From positions 372,001-436,000 of the forward strand of contig NZ_JPXI01000033.1 of NCBI RefSeq assembly GCF_000740675.1: a stretch of 64,000 nucleotides of DNA, in the 5' to 3' direction. The notes below the pieces were generated by a model. That model was not told the origin of the DNA. It saw only the letters and a list, made by a program, of their open reading frames with translations, and searched no databases. This DNA is from Massilia sp. BSC265. GTDB taxonomy: Bacteria > Pseudomonadota > Gammaproteobacteria > Burkholderiales > Burkholderiaceae_D. Of this stretch, positions 1 through 8,223 are shown one piece after another (within the stretch, counting starts at the first letter, position 1; each line of letters opens with the position of its first letter). Both the position numbers and the translations under genes were made by a program.

Positions 1-1
1 G

Positions 2-205
2 TTACCGGACATGAGCGGACACGAGCTGGCCAAAACCCTGAAGCAGCAGCCGCGCTGCGCCGGCGCCACGTTCATCGCCGTCAGCGGCTACGGCCAGGAA
101 CAGGACCGCCGGATGTCGCAGCAGGCCGGCTTTGCGGCCCACCTGGTCAAACCTGTGGTGGCGGACGAACTGATCGACACCATCGCACGCTTCAAGGGTG
201 CCTGA
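2..205 (+). CDS. Response-regulator receiver domain, C-terminal fragment (5' end outside window)
   Basis: The reading frame is open from the first base, so this is the tail of a longer protein. The visible 67 residues fit the second half of a CheY-like receiver: an LPDMSG segment as found just after the phospho-acceptor Asp, then FIAVSGYGQ (strand 4 with the conserved Ser/Thr position) and the HLVKPV segment with the conserved switch Lys. The stop follows about 14 residues after that Lys, so the receiver is the last domain. It could be the receiver of a hybrid histidine kinase or a stand-alone regulator; the upstream part would decide. A strong hairpin follows the stop. Confidence 0.8.
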   Translation, partial: LPDMSGHELAKTLKQQPRCAGATFIAVSGYGQEQDRRMSQQAGFAAHLVKPVVADELIDTIARFKGA

Positions 206-234
206 CGCCCACCCGCAATCGCGGTGCCTGCAAG

Positions 235-268
235 GGCGGAACCTGCAAAGGTTCCGCCTTGTGTCTTG
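235..268 (+). terminator. Rho-independent terminator after the receiver-domain gene
   Basis: A perfect 9-bp stem (GGCGGAACC at 235-243, GGTTCCGCC at 250-258) with a 6-nt loop is followed by a T-rich run interrupted by G and C. It lies 30 nt after the receiver stop codon. Confidence 0.7.
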
Positions 269-543
269 TGCCTGGCCGGTATCGCCAGGTCGTCCCGCAG
301 GGGTCATCGGGCGAAGCCTGAGCGGTACGGGAGGACTTGGAAGGGGAAACGTACTAGCCTGTCGCCGCCATGAACAGCCAGGAGAGCACCATGAACGAGC
401 GAACGTTGATTGGCGTGAGCGTCTGCGTCATGTATGCCTTGTTGATCGCTGCATGCTTCGCGTATGTGAAACTGGGACTGGCGACAAGCTGCTACACACA
501 AGCGTTCGAAGCGCGGGCGGCTCCCGCAGGAGAGGCAGCGCCC
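269..543. other. Intergenic stretch with a possible small membrane-protein ORF
   Basis: No recognised gene lies here. On the plus strand an ATG at 391 is preceded by GGAGAG (381-386) and opens a frame with one strongly hydrophobic segment (about residues 5-29). That frame continues to 1011, antisense through piuC, so its downstream part is almost certainly not coding. Either a short gene has lost its stop or this is chance; see the findings. Confidence 0.3.
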
Positions 544-1227
544 TCAGGTCTGAGCCCACATCCTGAGCAGGTTGTGATAATGCCCCGTGATCCCCACGAT
601 GGCCTCGGTCTCGCCATGCGCCGCCCGGAGCTTCTGGATGTTGGTATCCAGCTCGAACAGCACGGCGCGCTTCCCGTCGTCCCGCACCATGCTCTGGGTC
701 CACAGGAAGGACGCCACGCGCTCGCCGCGCGTCACCGGCAGCACCTGGTGCACGCTCCCCGACGGATACACGATGGCGTCGCCCGCCGGCAGCTTGACCT
801 CATGCGTGCCGTAGGCATCCACGACCACCAGCTCGCCGCCGTCGTAATCGTCCGGATCGCTCAGGAACACGGTAGTCGACACGTCCGCCCGCACCGGCGG
901 CAATCCGCCACGCTGGGGCCTGATCGCGCCGTCGACGTGCAGCCCGTAGTGCTCTCCCCCGCCGTAGGCGTTGAAGTAAGGGGCCAGGATCCGCAAGGGC
1001 AGCACGCTTGAGAAGAACAGCGGATTGTTCATCAGCGCCGCGCTCACCACCTGCCCCAGTTCGACCGCCAGCGGCGAGCCTTCCTTCAGCTGGCGGTTGC
1101 GCTTGACCTGGGCGCCCTGCGGGCCGACGCTCTCGCGCCCGTCCACCCATTCGGGCGCCCCCGCCATGCGGGCGCGGATGGCGGCGACCTGTTCGCGCTG
1201 AAGCACGCCCGGGATGTGCAGCATCAT
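544..1227 (-). CDS. piuC: Fe(II)/2-oxoglutarate-dependent PKHD-type hydroxylase (PiuC/YbiX family)
   Basis: This 227-residue protein matches the usual length of PiuC/YbiX hydroxylases. The iron-binding facial triad is visible as His97 and Asp99 (HVD) with His160 (SGSVHQV), and Arg170 is placed to hold 2-oxoglutarate. The N-terminal [11 protein letters not shown] segment is typical of the family. Its gene lies directly downstream of a TonB-dependent siderophore receptor on the same strand, the standard arrangement for iron-regulated piuC. The substrate of the family is not settled; a role in handling imported siderophores is inferred from context. Two consecutive ATGs occur at the start, with an AAGGAT ribosome-binding site about 9 nt upstream. 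Confidence 0.92.
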   Translation of the reverse strand: MMLHIPGVLQREQVAAIRARMAGAPEWVDGRESVGPQGAQVKRNRQLKEGSPLAVELGQVVSAALMNNPLFFSSVLPLRILAPYFNAYGGGEHYGLHVDGAIRPQRGGLPPVRADVSTTVFLSDPDDYDGGELVVVDAYGTHEVKLPAGDAIVYPSGSVHQVLPVTRGERVASFLWTQSMVRDDGKRAVLFELDTNIQKLRAAHGETEAIVGITGHYHNLLRMWAQT

Positions 1228-1240
1228 GATGTCTTCATCC

Positions 1241-1282
1241 TTCGTAAAAAGAAAAATGCCCCCCGGATCATATCAGGAGGGC
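1241..1282 (-). terminator. Hairpin plus U-tract between receptor gene and piuC
   Basis: Read on the minus strand, GCCCTCC (1282-1276) can pair with GGGGGGC (1264-1258, one G-U pair) and is followed by ATTTTTCTTTTTAC. It sits 36 nt after the receptor stop and just before piuC. It may terminate most receptor transcripts and let only part read into piuC. Confidence 0.55.
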
Positions 1283-1317
1283 GAAGTCCGGTTGCCCGGC
1301 GGGGGTGGTACCCGGTA

Positions 1318-3663
1318 TCAGAACTTGAGGTTGGCCATCAGGGTGGCCGAGCGGCCCGGGCCCACGCCGGCGTAGTGCGGCGACGAGACGCGGTCGAAGT
1401 ACAGCTTGTCCGTCAGGTTCTGGATGTTCAGCTGGAAGGACACGTTCGGGCTCAGCGTGTAGGTCGCCATTGCATCGAAGCGCGTGTAGGCCGGCGAATA
1501 CTTGGTGTTGTTCACGTTGGCGAACTGGCGGTCCACGAAGTTGGCGCCGCCGCCGATCGTCAGGGCCCGGCTTACCGCGTAGGTCGTCCACAGCGAAGCA
1601 CTGTGCTTCGGCGTGGTCGGGAAGGCGTTGCCGTTGAACGGCGACGGGATCCAGCGCGGCGCAGCAGTGGTGCCGGCGTTGGCGTTGACGTAGCCGTTGT
1701 CGGCGATGATGCCGTCCAGGTAGGTGTAGCCGCCGAACACGGTCCAGGCGTTGGTGATGCGGCCCGACAGGCCGAACTCGACGCCCTTCATTTCCTTGCG
1801 GCCCACGTTCTGGGTGGTGCCGTCCGGCGCGGTGACGCGGGCATTGTCCATGTCGTTCTTGAACACGGCGGCGCTGACCGACAGACGGCCGCCCGGCAGG
1901 ACTTCCCACTTGGTGCCCAGCTCGATGCTGCGACTCTTCTGCGGTTGCAGGTTCTGGATCTGCACGGTCAGCGCATCGAGGCCGTCGCCGCCATCGTTGC
2001 CCGGCGGGGTCGCCGACGTCGCCCACGACACGTAGACACTGCCGTTTGCCTTCGGCTTGTACACCAGGCCGGCCTGGTAGGTGTCGAAATTCGACTCGAC
2101 GCGGGCACGCGTGACGCCCGCGGTCGCGGTGGCCGGGGTGAACAGGGCGCTCGAGAAGTCGTCCCAGCGCGCGCCCAGGTTCAGCAGCCACTGCGGAGTG
2201 AACTCGATGGTGTCGAAGCCGTAGACGGCGCGGGTGCGGGTCTCGACCGTGGTCAGGGTTGGCGACTTGGTGCGGGTATAAACCCAAGGATCATACGGGT
2301 TCGGGTTAACCAGGGTGGTGCAGTTGTAGAGGGTGGCTGCGCCCGCGGTCGGACAGGTGAAGGTGCCAGTCCGCGGGTTGTTGGTGCCCGGGCTGAACAC
2401 GAAGCTGCCGCGGTCGGTGTCCTCGCGCGAGAACTCGACGCCGACATTGAAGCTGTGCTTGATGCCTGCGGTAGCGAAGTTACCGGTCAGGCTGGTCGAA
2501 TTGGCCAAGGTCCGGGTATCGACGTCGCGGGTGTTGGCGCGGCGCCAGACCGTGCCGTAGCGGACGGTGTTGCCCTTCGAATCGTCCGGCTGGGTGTAGA
2601 CGTAGTCCTGGCCGGTCTTGCCCCAGCGGCTCACGTTGCGGATCGCCAGGTTCGGGCTGAACTCGTGACGCAGGTCGACGGTGGCGACGTCGGTCTTGGT
2701 GTCGCGGAAATCGCGGTTCTTCAGGCCGTAGAAGGCTTCGCGGTCCACGGTGAAGGGGGTGCCGCCGCCGTTCTTCGCGACGTCCGGGCCGCTGGTGACC
2801 GGATTGTTGAACGGGATGCCGGTATCCGGGATCTCGTGGCTTTCCATGTGGTAGTAGCTCAGGATCGCGCGGGTCGGGCCGTTCAGGCCGAAGGTCACGG
2901 TCGGTGCGATGCCCCAGCGCTCGTTATTCACGATGTCGCGGCCGGCAACGTCGTTGGCGTGGACCATGGCATTCAGGCGGAAGGCCGTGTTCTCGCCCAC
3001 GACGCGGTTGAGGTCGGCAGTGACGCGGGCGTATTTGTCGGTGCCCAGCCCGACGGTGGCATTGTTGAAGTTGCTGTCCTTGGCGGTCTTGGTGACGATA
3101 TTGATGCCGCCGCCGGCCGAGGAACGGCCACCCAGCGCCGAGTTCGGGCCCTTGACCACTTCGACCTGCTCGATGGCGAAGATCTCGCGCGACTGCGAGC
3201 CGGAATCGCGCACGCCGTCGATATACGTGTCGGTCTGGGCGTTGTAGCCGCGGATGAACAGGTTGTCGCCCACCGGGTTGCCGCCTTCCGAGGCGCCAAT
3301 GGTGATGCCCGGCACGGTGCGCAGGGCGTCGGTCAGCGACACGGCACCGGTCTGCGAGATGGTTTCCGAGGTCACGACCGTGACCGATTTCGGGGTGTCG
3401 AGCAGCGGCGCAGTGAACTTGTCCGAGCTCGACTTGACCGGCCCCTGCACGGCGCGGTCGGCGCCTGCGTTGACGACCACCTTGGGCAGGCTGGCGCCCT
3501 CATGCAGTTCAGGAGCCTCTTCCAGGCCGGTGGCATGGGCCAAGGGCATGGCCAGCGTCGCCAGCACGGCCATTGCGGAAGCCGACATGACGGGAGCGGA
3601 AGGACGGGAGTGTTTCTTGCTCTTGATGAAGGTGCTGCTTGCCTGCGAGGTGATCGTGGTCAT
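1318..3663 (-). CDS. TonB-dependent catecholate-type siderophore receptor (Fiu-like)
   Basis: This 781-residue protein is an outer-membrane receptor. It has a long N-terminal export signal ending near residue 44 (MPLAHA), a plug domain from about residue 80 to 190 (TPKSVTVVT, LRTVPGITIG, IRGYNAQTD, YIDGVRDSG), then a large beta-barrel that ends in Phe, as expected for barrel insertion. The plug sequence and the adjacent piuC resemble the Fiu group that takes up monomeric catechol-iron complexes; the actual ligand cannot be read from the sequence. A Fur box lies about 60 nt upstream. No good ribosome-binding site precedes the ATG, so an internal start before the hydrophobic part of the signal cannot be excluded. 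Confidence 0.93.
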   Translation of the reverse strand: MTTITSQASSTFIKSKKHSRPSAPVMSASAMAVLATLAMPLAHATGLEEAPELHEGASLPKVVVNAGADRAVQGPVKSSSDKFTAPLLDTPKSVTVVTSETISQTGAVSLTDALRTVPGITIGASEGGNPVGDNLFIRGYNAQTDTYIDGVRDSGSQSREIFAIEQVEVVKGPNSALGGRSSAGGGINIVTKTAKDSNFNNATVGLGTDKYARVTADLNRVVGENTAFRLNAMVHANDVAGRDIVNNERWGIAPTVTFGLNGPTRAILSYYHMESHEIPDTGIPFNNPVTSGPDVAKNGGGTPFTVDREAFYGLKNRDFRDTKTDVATVDLRHEFSPNLAIRNVSRWGKTGQDYVYTQPDDSKGNTVRYGTVWRRANTRDVDTRTLANSTSLTGNFATAGIKHSFNVGVEFSREDTDRGSFVFSPGTNNPRTGTFTCPTAGAATLYNCTTLVNPNPYDPWVYTRTKSPTLTTVETRTRAVYGFDTIEFTPQWLLNLGARWDDFSSALFTPATATAGVTRARVESNFDTYQAGLVYKPKANGSVYVSWATSATPPGNDGGDGLDALTVQIQNLQPQKSRSIELGTKWEVLPGGRLSVSAAVFKNDMDNARVTAPDGTTQNVGRKEMKGVEFGLSGRITNAWTVFGGYTYLDGIIADNGYVNANAGTTAAPRWIPSPFNGNAFPTTPKHSASLWTTYAVSRALTIGGGANFVDRQFANVNNTKYSPAYTRFDAMATYTLSPNVSFQLNIQNLTDKLYFDRVSSPHYAGVGPGRSATLMANLKF

Positions 3664-3725
3664 TTTTTGTTTGGTCAGAGGGGAAGGCGCCGGATCGAAA
3701 GGTGACGCAAATGAGTGACGTTAAT

Positions 3726-3744
3726 GAGAACGATTCGCATTATC
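3726..3744 (-). promoter_or_regulatory. Fur box upstream of the siderophore receptor
   Basis: On the minus strand the sequence GATAATGCGAATCGTTCTC resembles the 19-bp Fur consensus (GATAATGATAATCATTATC), with an intact left arm and partial right arm. It lies 63 nt before the receptor start, inside an AT-rich stretch suited to a promoter. Iron-replete repression of the receptor and piuC is the expected outcome. Confidence 0.8.
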
Positions 3745-3889
3745 CTTTCTATTTAGATTTTTTGCAAGCGCGCTCTATCCCTTCGTGGTGGCCTTGTGTT
3801 CATGGCATGTGGCCGAATCAACTACAATACCGGAGATATGGGTTTATCATGACCTTGACCACTATTTGAAAAGAGAGACCCCTAGCGCC

Positions 3890-5143
3890 ATGCGTCGTCC
3901 TTCGAAAGATTCAACCCCTAAACTTTCCGCCGAAAGCCAGCGTCTCGTCAGCATTGCGCAAGCCATCATGCAGGCCGCCAGCCGCGTCGAAGAACGGACC
4001 TGGGAGCACCAACTGGACACGCAACTGCAGAAGCTGCTCAAGACCAACCACCAGGACAGCATCGACGCCGCACTGAACGTCCTGTTCAAGGACGATCTCG
4101 CCTCGTACGACGTGCTGATGGATGCGGTAGAGGCCGTGAGCGAATCGGCCACCATGGTCGAGCAGCAGGACGGCGGCGACGTCACCTGGCAGGCCCTGCT
4201 GGTGGCGGCGCCCGTGCTCGCCTGGACCCGCTTCTCCATCGCCTCGGGCAATATCCCGCCGGAGATGCTGAGCACCCTGCAGGCGCACTTCTCGGCCCAC
4301 CTGCTGGCCGAAGGCACCCGCATCTGCATGGCGCCCACGCTGTACTCGATCGACCAGTTGCCGCGCACCCATGCCGAAACCTATGCGCTGACGCACAAGC
4401 TGGCGGCCGCCGCGCACAAGGGTGGCACGGTCAAGCCCGCCGCACGCGTGGAAGAAACCGCGCCCTTCCTGGCCGACACCCGCTACCTGCTGGTGGCCAT
4501 CGTCGCGCCGCAAGGGGCGCCCATGTTCCGCTGGCAGGAGCCGCAGCACCACATCGGTTTCGCCGAAGAGCGCAACCGGGCGCTGGAACAGTGGCGCACC
4601 CAAGGTACGGCCAACATCGCGCGCCTGCTGCCGGGCTGCGGCGTCGAGCTGCTGCTGCCGGAAGCCTATTACGTGGCCTGCCGCGAAGCCGACAAGCTGA
4701 TCCGCCCGATCTCGATCCGCGCCGCCGTCCACTACCTGACCCACACGCTGGGCGTGGAGCCCTCGGACCTGCGCGCCGTCATCGCCGGCTTCGGCGAAGA
4801 ATCAAGCGACATCCAGATCGACGAATACCGCATCTCGTTCACGATGCGCCAGGACAGCGACGTCATGTACGGCATCGTGTGGCCGCTGTATGGCCAGGAA
4901 GACGAGAACGGCACGCCGATGGAAGGGCCGTTCGCCACCGGCCCTGCCCCGCTGACCCCGATCAACGAGATCGTGGCCCACCTGAACGAGGCCGGCATCG
5001 CCCACATCAAGCGCATCAACGAGCGCTATGTCGCCGAGTACTGCGACGACTGCGGCGGCCCGCTCTTCGCCGACCCCACGGGCGAGCTGGTGCATGCCGA
5101 GATGCCGGACGATACGCCGGCCGGGAGCGAGCACTTCCACTGA
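3890..5143 (+). CDS. DUF2863 family protein
   Basis: This 417-residue cytoplasmic protein is of unknown function and is recognised as the betaproteobacterial DUF2863 family from its overall sequence, including an acidic C-terminus with two close cysteine-containing motifs (CDDC, about residue 385). There is no signal peptide or membrane segment. The frame is open from 3785, but the ATG at 3890 is preferred because AAGAGAGA lies about 11 nt upstream and the 35 extra residues look unlike coding sequence. The gene stands alone between the divergent receptor gene and the esterase. Confidence 0.8.
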   Translation: MRRPSKDSTPKLSAESQRLVSIAQAIMQAASRVEERTWEHQLDTQLQKLLKTNHQDSIDAALNVLFKDDLASYDVLMDAVEAVSESATMVEQQDGGDVTWQALLVAAPVLAWTRFSIASGNIPPEMLSTLQAHFSAHLLAEGTRICMAPTLYSIDQLPRTHAETYALTHKLAAAAHKGGTVKPAARVEETAPFLADTRYLLVAIVAPQGAPMFRWQEPQHHIGFAEERNRALEQWRTQGTANIARLLPGCGVELLLPEAYYVACREADKLIRPISIRAAVHYLTHTLGVEPSDLRAVIAGFGEESSDIQIDEYRISFTMRQDSDVMYGIVWPLYGQEDENGTPMEGPFATGPAPLTPINEIVAHLNEAGIAHIKRINERYVAEYCDDCGGPLFADPTGELVHAEMPDDTPAGSEHFH

Positions 5144-5281
5144 GTCGCCATCTGCTACACCCGCGCGGGCCGCCCGGCCCGCGCGGCGTTCCACCTCCCA
5201 CCCTCTCCTGCTGATCTTGTCATCTGAGCATGTGGCCATGCTACAGTTGACGGATACCTATAACCTAAGGAGATGCCACTC

Positions 5282-6013
5282 ATGCCCCGCCCCATTGTTC
5301 GCTTCGCCGTCGCCGCCCTCGGCCTGTGCGCCGCCAGCGCCGTGCTTGCCGCCACGCAGAAGCCCGCGCCCGCATCCCCGCAGCAGGCGCGCAGCACCGC
5401 CGTCAAGACGAAGATCAGCTACCTGACCTTCCTCCCGAAGTCCTACTCCGTCAAGGGCGACAAGGTCCCCCTGATCGTGTTCCTGCACGGCTCGGGCGAA
5501 CGCGGCACCGACCTGAACAAGGTAAAGACCTGGGGCCCGCCGGCCATCGTCGAAAAGGATCCGGACTTCCCCTTCATGGTGGTCTCGCCACAAATTCCCG
5601 ACGGCGAATGGTGGGACGCGTTCAGGCTGAAAGCCATGCTCGACGACGTCCTGAAGCGCTACAACGTCGATCCGAAGCGCGTCTACCTGACCGGCATCAG
5701 CATGGGCGGCTACGGCGCCTGGGATTTCGCGTCCCGCTATCCGGACTACTTCGCCGCGGTCGCCCCGATCTGCGGCGGCGGCATCCCGCGCCTGACCAGC
5801 CGCTTGAAGGACATTCCCGTGTGGGCCTTCCACGGCCTGAAGGACGACGCCGTGCCGGAGCAGGAATCGGCGCGCATGGTGGAGGCGCTCAAGGCGCAAG
5901 GCGGGAATGTGAAATACACGGTGCTGCCGGAAGCCGGCCACATCGAGGCGTGGGTACATGCCTACGGCGAGGCCGGGCTGTTCGACTGGTTCGCGCAGCA
6001 GCGCAGGCAGTGA
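5282..6013 (+). CDS. Exported alpha/beta-hydrolase (phospholipase/carboxylesterase-type)
   Basis: This 243-residue protein has an N-terminal signal peptide (MPRPIVRFAVAALGLC, cleavage near AVLA) and an alpha/beta-hydrolase fold of the predicted-peptidase/esterase type. The oxyanion HGSGERG motif, the nucleophile elbow GISMGGYGAW (Ser), the acidic residue in GLKDDAVP and the histidine in EAGHIEAW give a complete catalytic triad. It probably hydrolyses esters in the periplasm or outside the cell; the substrate is unknown. An in-frame ATG also occurs at 5273, but AAGGAG ending near 5272 is correctly spaced only for the ATG at 5282. Confidence 0.85.
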   Translation: MPRPIVRFAVAALGLCAASAVLAATQKPAPASPQQARSTAVKTKISYLTFLPKSYSVKGDKVPLIVFLHGSGERGTDLNKVKTWGPPAIVEKDPDFPFMVVSPQIPDGEWWDAFRLKAMLDDVLKRYNVDPKRVYLTGISMGGYGAWDFASRYPDYFAAVAPICGGGIPRLTSRLKDIPVWAFHGLKDDAVPEQESARMVEALKAQGGNVKYTVLPEAGHIEAWVHAYGEAGLFDWFAQQRRQ

Positions 6014-6050
6014 GCGCTGCAGTCCCCTCACCTGTATCAGAAAGGCCGAT

Positions 6051-6545
6051 ATAGAAGAAACTGAATTTTGGCGCATCGTCGGCGCCGCGCGCGAGGCAGC
6101 CGGCAAGGATGTCGAGGAACGGCCGGAAACGCTCCGGCTGGAACTGGAGCGTCTTCCGCTCGACACGATCCAGTCGTTCCAGCGCCTCTATGAAACGCTC
6201 CTCCGGCGCGCGAATCGCTGGAATCTCTGGGGAGCGGCCTACCTGATGAATGGCGGCTGTTCCGACGACGGTTTCCGCTATTTCCGCGACTGGCTGATCT
6301 CGGAAGGCCAACAGGTGTTCGAACAGGCGCTGGACAATCCGGACTCGCTCGCCACCGTTGAAGATGCGGACTACTACGATCTGGAGTCGTTCGGCTATGT
6401 CGCCCTCGGCGTCTTCGAGTCGAAAGGCGGCGGGGAACTGGAACGTGACTTTTCGGACGAGACAACGATACCGTCCGGCGAGAAATGGGATGAAGACGAC
6501 TTGCCGGGCATGTTTCCCCGCCTGGCAGAACGCTTCGACAGCTGA
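6051..6545 (+). CDS. DUF4240 domain protein; apparent ATA start codon
   Basis: The protein (about 164 residues) matches DUF4240: it begins EETEFW and carries NLWGAAYLMNGGCSDDGF and YYDLESFGYVALGVFE. The function of this family is unknown. The odd feature is the start. No ATG, GTG or TTG occurs in frame near the expected N-terminus. The only in-frame ATG (5958) lies inside the upstream esterase gene and would add unrelated residues. An ATA at 6051 sits exactly where the family starts and follows AAAGG (6041-6045) by 5 nt. Either a rare ATA start, a start-loss mutation or a sequencing error is implied. It follows the esterase by 37 nt. Confidence 0.7.
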   Translation: MEETEFWRIVGAAREAAGKDVEERPETLRLELERLPLDTIQSFQRLYETLLRRANRWNLWGAAYLMNGGCSDDGFRYFRDWLISEGQQVFEQALDNPDSLATVEDADYYDLESFGYVALGVFESKGGGELERDFSDETTIPSGEKWDEDDLPGMFPRLAERFDS

Positions 6546-6580
6546 ACCCGGCGGCCTGCGGACGCAGGCCGGCGAAGGAG

Positions 6581-7744
6581 TCAGCGCGGCAGGCTGGCGA
6601 TGACCTTGGTGGCGAACTCGGCGGCGTTGCCGGCGTGCCAGCGCCACACGATCACCAGATCGTGGTCGGGTGACACGAGGACAGTGTTGCTGCCCGCGCC
6701 CAGTGCCGCATAGGCGTTGGCGGGCAGGCCCGGCAGGTTCTTGCCCTTGGTGTTCAGCCACCACAGGTAGCCGTAGTCCGGACCATGCGCGCTTGGCGTG
6801 AGCGCTTCCTTGACGTAGGACGCCGGCAGCACCTGCTTGCCGCGCCACTCGCCGCCGCGCAGCCACAGGTAGCCGAAGCGCGCCATGTCCCAGGAATTGA
6901 TCCACATGCCGCCGCCCCAGCGCGTGCCGCCGCTAACGGACGGAACCTGCTTGCCGTTCAGTTCCACATAGCTGTTATGGTAGGGCACCCATTTCCAGCT
7001 GTTCGAGGCGCCGATCGGGTCCATCACCTGCTGCTTGAACACCTGCGGCACCGACTGGTCGAATACGCGCAGCAGCGACAGCGCAAAGCGGTTGATGCGC
7101 ACGTCGTTGTACTCGTAGAAGCTGCCCGGCGCCTGCAAGGCGCGCGGCTTGCGCTCGCCGGCGCCGAAGGCTGACCGGCCGATGAAGTCGGCGTTCTTGC
7201 CCCACAGGCTGCCTTCCCACTCGGTCTCCTGCTGCAGGTGCTGCTTCCAGGTGACTTGCGCATTGCGGCTTGAGGCATAGCCGCCGTCGGTGACGCGCTT
7301 GCCTACCGGTTCATCGACGGCGATGCGGCCGTCGCGCACGGCCACGCCGGCGACCGTCGCCAGCATGCTCTTGGCCACCGAATAGGTCGGGTCCACGAAA
7401 TTCGTGTCGCCGAATTCGGCCACCACGTAGCCCTTGTAGATCACCAGCCCGTTGGTGCGGGCGCGCTCGGTCGGCATCGACCCGAGGCGGCTGCCGAAGG
7501 TCGCTTCCTGGTCCGAGAAATCGACTGCGCGGGTGGTCTCGCGCGACTGCGCGAACTGCACCGCGGCCGCCAGGGCGTTGGCATCGATGCCGAGCTCGGC
7601 GGGCGACTTGCGGGCCCACTCGCCTGCGGGAGGAAAGTGGGTCGAGGATGCAGCGTTCGTTGCAGTTGCAGCACAACCGGCGAGCGCCGGCAGCAGCGCG
7701 GCCAGGCCCAATGCCAGCGCGCCACGGCGTGAAACTCGAATCAT
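6581..7744 (-). CDS. Serine hydrolase lipoprotein, beta-lactamase/class C-like fold
   Basis: This 387-residue protein has a signal ending in a lipobox (LAGC, Cys24), so it should be a lipid-anchored periplasmic protein. The serine beta-lactamase-like fold is supported by the SVAK motif (Ser122, Lys125) and by a downstream YND triad near residue 215. Family members include esterases and peptidases related to class C beta-lactamases; antibiotic hydrolysis should not be assumed. The start codon overlaps the stop of the upstream CYTH gene in an ATGA, which implies translational coupling. Confidence 0.85.
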   Translation of the reverse strand: MIRVSRRGALALGLAALLPALAGCAATATNAASSTHFPPAGEWARKSPAELGIDANALAAAVQFAQSRETTRAVDFSDQEATFGSRLGSMPTERARTNGLVIYKGYVVAEFGDTNFVDPTYSVAKSMLATVAGVAVRDGRIAVDEPVGKRVTDGGYASSRNAQVTWKQHLQQETEWEGSLWGKNADFIGRSAFGAGERKPRALQAPGSFYEYNDVRINRFALSLLRVFDQSVPQVFKQQVMDPIGASNSWKWVPYHNSYVELNGKQVPSVSGGTRWGGGMWINSWDMARFGYLWLRGGEWRGKQVLPASYVKEALTPSAHGPDYGYLWWLNTKGKNLPGLPANAYAALGAGSNTVLVSPDHDLVIVWRWHAGNAAEFATKVIASLPR

Positions 7745-8214
7745 GGATTAGTCCACTGTGAATATGGGAAACGGATCAGGCTGGAGTTGTAGTAGCGCTT
7801 GTCGCCACTGACTTCCTGGCCGATCCAGTCGGGCTTCTCGAACACGGCGTCTTCACGCGGCAGTTCGATTTCGGCCACCACCAGGCCGGCGTTCTCGCCC
7901 AGGAATTCATCGACTTCCCAGGTGAAGCCGGCGTGCGCGATGCGGCGCCGGTATTTTTCGATCAGCGGACGCTCGCACAGGGTGTCGAGCAGTTCCTGCG
8001 CCTCTTGCAGGGGAATCGGATACTCCCATTCGCCGCGGCTCACACCCGTGCCCTTGCTCTTGATGGTGAGCCTGCCTTCGTCGCCCTCGATGCGCACGCG
8101 CACGGTGCGTACCGGGTCCGAGCACAGGTAGCCCTGGCGCAGCAGCACCGGCTCCCCCAGCGTGCGCCAGCCGTCGCCGGAGAGGAGAAACTTGCGCTCG
8201 ATTTCGACGCCCAT
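7741..8214 (-). CDS. CYTH-domain protein (triphosphate tunnel metalloenzyme)
   Basis: This 157-residue protein begins with the CYTH signature EIERKF (ExExK) and has the alternating charged strands that form the triphosphate tunnel (VRVRIEGDEGRLTIKSK, KYRRRIAHAGFTWEVDEF, VVAEIELP). Such proteins cleave inorganic triphosphate or thiamine triphosphate; a few are class IV adenylate cyclases. The short single-domain form here favours triphosphatase activity, but this is inference. It shares an ATGA with the serine hydrolase downstream and follows the carboxypeptidase gene by 9 nt, so the three form one minus-strand operon. Confidence 0.88.
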   Translation of the reverse strand: MGVEIERKFLLSGDGWRTLGEPVLLRQGYLCSDPVRTVRVRIEGDEGRLTIKSKGTGVSRGEWEYPIPLQEAQELLDTLCERPLIEKYRRRIAHAGFTWEVDEFLGENAGLVVAEIELPREDAVFEKPDWIGQEVSGDKRYYNSSLIRFPYSQWTNP

Positions 8215-8223
8215 GCCCGCTCC

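Noticed and set aside
1216-3705. Long plus-strand frame (829 codons) opposite the siderophore receptor
   Set aside because: It is an antisense shadow caused by GC-rich codon use. Its sequence is Arg/His/Gly-rich without domains, while the minus strand encodes a full TonB receptor.
6581-7744. Serine hydrolase considered as an antibiotic-resistance class C beta-lactamase
   Set aside because: It is a lipoprotein with only general SxxK/YxN motifs; many such proteins are esterases or peptidases.
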